Shown in pieces: positions 58,205-64,000 of a DNA stretch of 64,000 nucleotides (the first letter of the stretch is position 1; every line of letters starts with the position of its first letter). Origin of the DNA: Lactuca virosa (lineage: Eukaryota > Streptophyta > Magnoliopsida > Asterales > Asteraceae); contig CAKMRJ010001112.1 in NCBI GenBank assembly GCA_928212115.1, positions 411,325,110 through 411,389,109 of the forward strand, given 5' to 3'. The position numbers and the translations under genes are program-made. The notes beneath the pieces are model-generated. The model was not told where the DNA came from. It saw nothing but the letters and a program-made list of their open reading frames with translations, and made no database searches.

Positions 58205-58709
58205 TGTCACACCCCCAAACCGGAACGGCGGAAACGTCCGGGGGTGGATGACGTCATGTACAGTTTCATAACAAATGCATGATAGTAATCAAAGCAAACA
58301 TAACCATCGTAATTATAACTTGAAAATAGTTACATTGTTGTACGAGTTACATGATTCAAAAGTAAATATAATATGATGATCAAAGATTCGACTGACGTCT
58401 TAGCGTCCCATCTCCAAAAGCTTGTTATTACCTGTCTTAATAGTTTCCTGAGAATACAAGTGGTTTGAAAAAGTGTCAACACTTAAGTTGGTGAGTTTAT
58501 AAGCATTTTATATGAAAAGGTATTTTCTTTCTTCTTTGAAAACTTTAGTGTGTTCTTCCAGAAAATCCAATGTTTTCTTTCTAAATGAATTGTAGTCTTA
58601 GTACTTTAAGACCAAAATGTATAAGTTTCTTATGCTTAAAATTTGTAATGCGAAGTTCTAATTTATGTAAGTGGTGTGACCCATACTGTTACCTCCTATG
58701 ATCACTTAG

Positions 58710-58773
58710 AGTATACAAGTTATATATAGTCAAGATCGAACGGACAGTCGAATGGGTGATTCTGCCCTAAGAT
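58710..58773. repeat. Hairpin cassette, partial copy (D LTR)
   Basis: The left arm GTATACAAGTTATATATAGT, then CGGACAGTCGAATGGGTGAT and CTGCCCTAAG, stops where AGCCCACAA is expected and is replaced by ATGCACTGTACTAGGA repeats. No right arm. Confidence 0.65.
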
Positions 58774-60279
58774 GCACTGTACTAGGAATGTAAGATGCAC
58801 TGTACTAGGAAAATAGTGTACTGCAGTTGTATTTGTATGTGATCCTTTTAACTGTATGTTTCTAGAAATGTAACCTGTTTTGTACTGTAAAATCATGTAA
58901 TGTAGTTTTATTATTAAGTAAAACTAGTTGAAGGTATGGTTCCCCTAAACAAAATGTAAAGTTAATACTCCAATAAGAATGTTTGAGAATAGATTATAAC
59001 GTAAATGTGTCGTTGTTTTGTCCATGTGAGTTCCTATAACCATATTGACCCAGTCGGCCTAATCGCGATGTTCTTCATGCGTCGGAATGTTAACGACATT
59101 TGTCACCCCAGACCTGTCGGTCTAACTGTAGCTAACAGTTAGGGTGTGGGATTGTCAGTCTCATATAGATCTATACACAAATATCTCGCTCTCCCTACAA
59201 GAGACTGTGGTTATAAGTCAGGACTTTCGCTGGTACTTAGGTAAGTACTTGAAGACGGTCTCACAACTTTATTGTTTCAACGAGTTTACGAGTAATAAAA
59301 TGACAAACCTTTTAATAATTGAAAATGTAACTTTTCCATAGAAATGTTTATGATGATAAATATTGTAAAATGACCCATAAACTATACATATTATAGTTTA
59401 TAATGTATGTTCTGTTGAAATGGTAAAACCTTTGTATTTTTTAACAACTTCGTATGTAAATGTTTATAAGTTTGGTAGTAGCGTTATCTAGCATTTTCGT
59501 GTAAAGTATACATAAAATTCTTGAAAACATAAAAAGCGATTTATATTTTTAAAATTTAGATAAATATATTTCATGCATTTTAATATTTTTGTACAACCGG
59601 TAGTAAAATAAGTGCAATCATATTTTTAACACGGGTTTTCTTGTGTTTTACTTGTATTCCCCCGCCCCTAAAACATAGAAAAAGCTTTAAAAAATGTGGG
59701 GGTATAACTCACCTTATGTGTAGTCGCGGTTAGATAATGAGATAAAAACAGCGATCTTCGAGTTTAGAATACGGGAAGTTAGTCGTATCCTTATATTCAA
59801 CGAACAATTGTTGAAGACAAAAGAAAAGTCTCCTGGAAGGGTTTGAATATGAGTTTTGAAAGGAAAATGGGTTTTAATCTTCAGAGTAAAAGTGAAGAAT
59901 TTTCGTTTACTGGAAGTGAGGATTTAAAATTACCCAACACATGTTTATATATGAAGAAAATGAGATAAGGTGATGTAATAAGAAGTGACATTTACTTTTG
60001 GTAAGGTAAATCTCAAATCAAGTGGGTATACAAGTGGCTAATTGGGTGATTTCTTTATGATTTAAAATAATATAATCTTAGATATTATCTTATGAAAATG
60101 TGATTTAAAGCTTCAAATTTGGCATAAAATAGGAGTTTAGAGGGTCTAAATTATGAAAAATACGAGTTTAATAGAATTCCCGACGTCAAAATCCCTTAAA
60201 ATGAAGAAAAAGTCTGAAATGGTCAAAAATTTGGAGTCATACAACAATTTCCAAAGTCAAACAGTGAGTTCTGAAACCA

Positions 60280-60600
60280 GTCTTCACTTTCCGGAGTCAA
60301 ACCATGAGTTCTGAAGTCAGTATTCAAGTTCCGGAGTCAAGCAGCAGGTTCCGGAGTCGCTTGATCTTCCGAGACACAAGGCTTCCGAGGCAGTGAAGAC
60401 TTCCGGATCGAGATTGTCCGGAGCAAATCAGGAGTTCCGAATGCGAAAATGTCCGGAGTGGGAAGGTATTCCGAAGCGAGTTGGTCCGGATGAGCAGGTT
60501 CCGAAGTCAGGAGGAATTTCCGGAGTCGATCAGAATGTCCGGAATCAGAAGTGTTTCGGAGTAAGAGGGTTCCAGACCAAGAAGGGAGGCTTCGAAAATG
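60280..60600. repeat. TTCCGGAGTC motif block in D LTR
   Basis: TCCGGA, or TCCGAA/TCCGAG variants, followed by GTC or GCAA, occur more than ten times in about 320 bp. The core TCCGGA is palindromic. Confidence 0.87.
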
Positions 60601-61079
60601 AATAGTGTATTCCAAAATGGGCTTGTTCTTTTGGGTTTTCTCCTTCCGTTTTGAGATGTTTTCAACAAAGGAAGGGATAGGATGATGTTGGTGTTTATGA
60701 AAAAGTTGAGAGAATTGGGAGAGATTTGGGAGAGAGAGATAGATAGAGAGAGAGAGAGATTGAAAGAGTTTTTTTTTGTAGCCTTTGTTATAGTTTTGCC
60801 CCGTAGTGTTAGGGTTTAAGCCCCACTACGTCGTGTTATGAGTGTTATACATCCTCGAAGGATACATAATTGCGTTTATTGATTTGATACGTCACTCACC
60901 CTATTTAGGGTTTAGATTTTCGAACATATGAAACTTCCGAGTGATACTTTGTATTAAAATAGTATGTTGTACATTAGGAAACATTGAGTAAACCCTATCA
61001 TACTAGTACTAGTTGAGTTGACCGAGTTGACTCGTTGACTTTGCTTGACCAATAATTGACGGTTGTCACATCATCCCTC

Positions 61080-61560
61080 CGTTAGAAGGAATTTTGTCCC
61101 GAAATTAGCATTTTAAGTGGGACATCAAGGGTTGGGGAAAAGATGTGGGTACTTTTGTTGCATCTGGTCTTCTCATTCCCTAAGCGAATTCGGGTCCTCG
61201 CTTGACATTCCAGCGGACCTTTACTTTGGGTATGCGGCTTGAATTCGCTCATCCTGACTGTTTGGTTAGGGATGGTAAGCTATACTCAAGACGAGTTGGG
61301 TTTTCAAAGACTTCTGTAACGACTGGCAATAGCGCGAGGCAAATCGATTTTTCCCTTATCCGTGATAATTGATTGCGATATACCGTATAGTCTCACAACC
61401 TCCTTGTGATGCGTTCCTATCTGCTTTTCTACTTCATCTGTTGCTTTGATTGGTAGGAAGTGTGTGGGTTTGGTTTATTTCTCCATGATCACTCAAATGG
61501 TATCATGTCCACTCGTAGTTCTGGGCAGCTTCGTCCTGAAGTTCGAGGTAGAACTCATAC
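61080..61560 (-). pseudogene. D: chromodomain and integrase core remnants
   Basis: 61170-61260 corresponds to the A segment at 2950-3010 (the FTWERE-type end, now degraded). 61310-61560 on the minus strand reads GHDTIWVIMEK, then THFLPIKATDEVEKQIG and VVRLYGISQSIITDKGK, an integrase core from the first Asp region to the second. Everything between this and the protease-RT linker is gone. Confidence 0.7.
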
Positions 61561-61579
61561 TTGGTTCATCTATCATTGC

Positions 61580-61736
61580 CTTGTGTATACGAGTCGTATA
61601 TAATTAAGATTGAAAAGACAGTCGGATAGGTGACTCTACCCTAAGCCCACAACCAAACAAGGAACATGAGTTAAGGCGGAATCATACATCCTAAGTCCGT
61701 AGAATCTTAATTATATACAACCCTTATGTATACACC
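61580..61736. repeat. Hairpin cassette, copy 4 (D internal)
   Basis: Arms 61580-61637 and 61677-61736 share TGTATAC, GTATATAATTAAGATT, GGAC/GGAT blocks as complements. The apex CCCTAAGCCCACAACCAAAC is at 61639-61658. It sits at the junction between integrase core remnants and the protease-RT linker. Confidence 0.87.
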
Positions 61737-61769
61737 TATTAGTGATAGGTTAACTGCATGGGTCCTTAG

Positions 61770-62280
61770 TCTCTATTCTTGAACTTGACTTGCTATACGA
61801 GTGGTATTCTCGGGAGGTCTGCAGAGAACACTTCGGGGAGGTTACGGACCTCCGGAACATCCTCGATGTTTTTCGCTTCTTGTTTCTCATCGATTGCATG
61901 GGTTAGGAAAGCATGGTGCCCTTCGTGTGGATACTTCTGGGTTTTTAAGCGAGAGGTGATTTAGAGATCTGTGTCGGGTCTGTCGTTATAGATTGATAGG
62001 GTTTCGTTAGTCGGTCGTTTAAGGCGAATGGTCTTTTCGCAGCACATGAAATCGGTATGGTGAGGACCAAGCCAATCCATGTCAAAGGACGACGTCAGAA
62101 CTTTTTATTGTAACAGGAGTTAAGTTGATTAGGAAGGAGTGATTTGTTTAGAGCGATAGTGTATTCTATGTATTTATTTTTAGTGTTCTTAGTTTGTACC
62201 TTTTGTTATTTTTACAGTGAATGTTTCAATCCGAAATTTAGTAATTACTGGTAGTACTAATGCTTCGATGAATTAGTGAT
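61770..62280 (-). pseudogene. D: protease and RT-linker remnant
   Basis: The minus strand carries traces near 62060-62090 of GLAWSSPYRFHVL (from MDWLxxHH-type), later LSIYNDRPDTDL, then HAFLTHAIDEKQEAKNIED and FSADLPRIPLV (from FPEDLPGLPP). The DSG site is absent. Further up, RIETFTVK near 62220 matches KETFVVEM of A. Confidence 0.72.
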
Positions 62281-62324
62281 GTAATTTCACAGTATGATCC
62301 CTACCAGGTCCCTCTATAATCGCT

Positions 62325-62480
62325 TGGTGTACACAATTCGTATATAATTAAGATTGAAAAGATGGTCGAATGAGTGACTCTGCCCTAAGCCCACAACCAA
62401 ACAAGGAACAGGAAGTAAGGCGGAATCATACATTCTAAGTCTGTAGAATCTTAATTATATCTGACCCTAAAGTATACACT
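62325..62480. repeat. Hairpin cassette, copy 5 (D internal)
   Basis: Arms 62325-62383 and 62420-62480 share TGTA[CT]AC, TATATAATTAAGATT, AGA and GAATG as complements; the apex CCCTAAGCCCACAACCAAAC starts at 62383. It lies between the zinc-knuckle and protease parts, where the DSG segment of the protease is missing. Confidence 0.87.
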
Positions 62481-62706
62481 AAGGCATCATAGATCATCTG
62501 TAAGAATTCATAGTTTTTATATGAATGATGTGACTTATTCGGGTGAGGGGGTAAGTTACGTCTATGATTTGTCGTGTTACGGGATGTATGGTCGATGAAT
62601 TTTAATTGGCACTAGTTTTAGTAAAAATTTTAGTTTTAAATATTTTGGTTTGGTAACGTACCTAAAATCCCAGTAGGGTCCTTTGTTTCTTCTTCATGTC
62701 CCGTTG

Positions 62707-63033
62707 TTAAATTCCCTCCCACCCCCCGTCATTCCTCTCTGTTGGACAATCTCTTTTGAAATGTCCCATTTCACCGCATGCATGGCATACTTGACTTATT
62801 TCGGAATTGGCGGTTTGAGTGGTGTGTTGGGCCGGAGTTCTACAGAAACGGGTGGTATGCCCGTTCTTGTTGCAATTTCTGCAGAGCATCTCCCGCCAAG
62901 CTCCTTTGTGATGGAAGTTGCACTTGCTGCATTTTGAGAGGTGTCCGACATATGGTCTGTTCGGTACCGAGGTAGTAGGGTCATTGATGGTATGGACTGC
63001 CACAGTTTGTCTTTTGGTAGGTCCTTGAGTCAA
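62707..63033 (-). pseudogene. D gag: zinc-knuckle part
   Basis: CSKCNFHHKGAWREMLCRNC, then NKNGHTTRFC, and CHACGEMGHFKRDC (a complete CX2CX4HX4C). These match the A region at 6290-6530. The stop after GGWEGI ends the frame. Confidence 0.85.
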
Positions 63034-63060
63034 ACTGCCCCCTTGCTTGTTCCATAACCT

Positions 63061-63300
63061 TCATTTCTTGTTCTTAGGTTTGTGGTTTGGGGTGTAATTA
63101 TAGACAGTCACTCGTTGGTGCCCTTGGTTGCTACTACGATTGGGATGGTCGACACCGTTTTCGTCTCCATTTGTGTTGTTAGCGCTGAGTTGTGCCATGA
63201 CAGCTGTCACAACAGCTGTTACAGCGGATTGAAATGTAGCGGGGTCTATTTGTAGAACTGGTGTTGCGCTAGTATGTTGGTTAATTCCATGTGGAGGCAT
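63061..63300 (-). pseudogene. D gag: N-terminal part
   Basis: The start at 63300 reads MPPHGINQH, then DPATFQSAVTAVVTAVMAQL (compare FQTAVTAAVTAALAQV of A). It ends HKPKNKK and a stop. The capsid core expected next (WFERTE and WWNGH motifs) is absent; the zinc-knuckle part follows 27 bp later. Confidence 0.85.
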
Positions 63301-63659
63301 GATTCTATTGCATGGTGTGAAACGAGTTTGTAAGTAACTATGGTCGTTGCTAGTTGTATTCTATCTATTTACATACACATATAAATTTCATGTTTTGCTG
63401 AACTATTCTCAATGTCTCGGCCAACATCCCTGTGATGTATTTATGGTAGTGAGTAGAAGTAGGTATTGTACAAATGTTAAGTTTACAAAAATAGAATATT
63501 GGTGTCAAAATCATAAGTTGGTTCGGGACTCTTGGGTTTTGGAAGGGCGTATTTCTCTCGATTTACTATTACTAGTTGTAATGAGAACCGCGATAATCCT
63601 AACACATAGTGTGAGTAGTGTAATCACTAACTTACTAGGCTATATTAGTATACTAGTTA

Positions 63660-63773
63660 TTAGAGTAACGCATAAAGGGGCTCTGCCACCTCGCATGACT
63701 CGCGAGTGGTCTCTTCTGCTCTCTGTTCCGCTGTGATTGCCCTAGCTTCAGCTGCAAGGATTTGTTGTCTCAT
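63660..63773 (-). CDS. Possible short leader ORF of D, Ala/Glu/Arg-rich helix
   Basis: ATG at 63773, then MRQQILAAEARAITAEQRAE and TAA at 63660-63662, 37 codons; the frame is open about 40 codons further upstream (EESRKSQKGVHEEDSEKGSD). The composition predicts a coiled coil. The place upstream of gag matches the short ORF at 7831-7935 of A. No known product. Confidence 0.35.
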   Translation of the reverse strand: MRQQILAAEARAITAEQRAEETTRESCEVAEPLYALL

Positions 63774-64000
63774 GGTGGCTATCTTTTCGTCTGATCCCTT
63801 CTCGGAATCCTCTTCATGAACCCCCTTTTGGCTCTTCCTCGACTCCTCTGTTGTCTGTTGTAGTGAGTTGCAATGTCTAGATATGTCGTTTATACGGGAA
63901 TAGGGGTGTCTAAAGAATCTATGAGGTTAATAAAACATTTCTATGGAAATTTTTATGGGGTGATCCTTACCGGGTCCTCCTATAATTAGGTAGTGCATAC
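63774..64000 (-). other. Leader of D; start of a further hairpin cassette
   Basis: TGATCC-TACC-GGTC-CTATAAT (63961-63988) repeats the sequence just before cassette copy 5 (62297-62320), and the window ends in GTGCATAC, the expected arm start. No gene otherwise. Confidence 0.55.

Larger units (their letters stand above)
58205..61070 (-). repeat. 3' LTR of D
   Basis: 2866 bp from TGTCACA to TGTCACA. It contains a partial hairpin cassette (58710-58773), a doubled ATGCACTGTACTAGGA (about 58772-58815), and a dense block of TTCCGGAGTC and TTCCGGA motifs (60280-60600). The PPT side continues TCATCCCTCCGTTAG, like A. Confidence 0.9.
58205..64000 (-). mobile_element. Element D: internally deleted Tekay-like element, runs off the window
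   Basis: 3' LTR at 58205-61070, then integrase and protease remnants and a gag remnant on the minus strand. RT, RNase H and the central capsid part are absent. The LTR ends (TGTCACACCCCC and GGTTGTCACA) resemble those of A, so it is a distant relative. It sits in gag of C; the flank before it is GAAGG. The 5' LTR is beyond the window. Confidence 0.88.

Overview
This window looks like eudicot nuclear DNA made almost entirely of nested and decayed transposable elements. I found no intact host gene, tRNA, rRNA or CRISPR. The retrotransposon proteins (Tekay-like and Tat-like Ty3/gypsy, Ty1/copia with an extra downstream domain) and the short CG-containing motifs reiterated in the LTRs resemble what I remember from large Asteraceae genomes such as lettuce. 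That attribution is from memory and unverified.

Layout. 1-11590: element A, a minus-strand Tekay-like gypsy element with both LTRs (the left one loses about 43 bp at the window edge), PBS, PPT, gag and pol with many frameshifts. 11591-15653: flank plus a plus-strand Ty1/copia relic (K). 15654-19895: gypsy element G (plus strand) with LTR, PBS and pol, cut inside RNase H by a minus-strand copia piece H (19896 to about 20960). About 20960-31216: a plus-sense LTR-like block I, split by copia element B (22530-29808, with a perfect 5-bp target duplication) and by a hAT-type MITE (30010-30626, with a perfect 8-bp duplication). 31217-37120: AT-rich DNA with a possible LTR relic, a PIF/Harbinger ORF1-like pseudogene, a long-TIR MITE and four microsatellites. 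37123-37850: a LINE-like fragment. 37851-40090: gypsy LTR F. 40091-64000: Tat-lineage gypsy element C (minus strand), holding two later insertions: E (46453-55052, Tekay-like) inside its RT/RNase H junction, and D (58205 past the window end), a deletion derivative, inside its gag.

The order of events can be read from the nesting: K is older than G, G older than H; F is older than C, C older than E and D; I is older than B and the MITE. Nothing here looks able to move by itself: A and C are the most complete, but both have broken frames.

The observations I consider most worth follow-up are: (1) a long-stem hairpin cassette with a conserved apical sequence, found complete five times and partially twice in elements A and D, whose two arms differ between copies but stay complementary within each copy; (2) each LTR family carries its own reiterated CG-centred or palindromic short motif around its promoter, and element C is studded with the palindrome AGGATCCT over its whole length; (3) element C carries a spliced-looking antisense gene with its own plus-strand TATA box; (4) copia element B has lost most of pol but keeps a roughly 3-kb extra reading frame; (5) an intron-like 63-bp in-frame insertion in the protease region of E.
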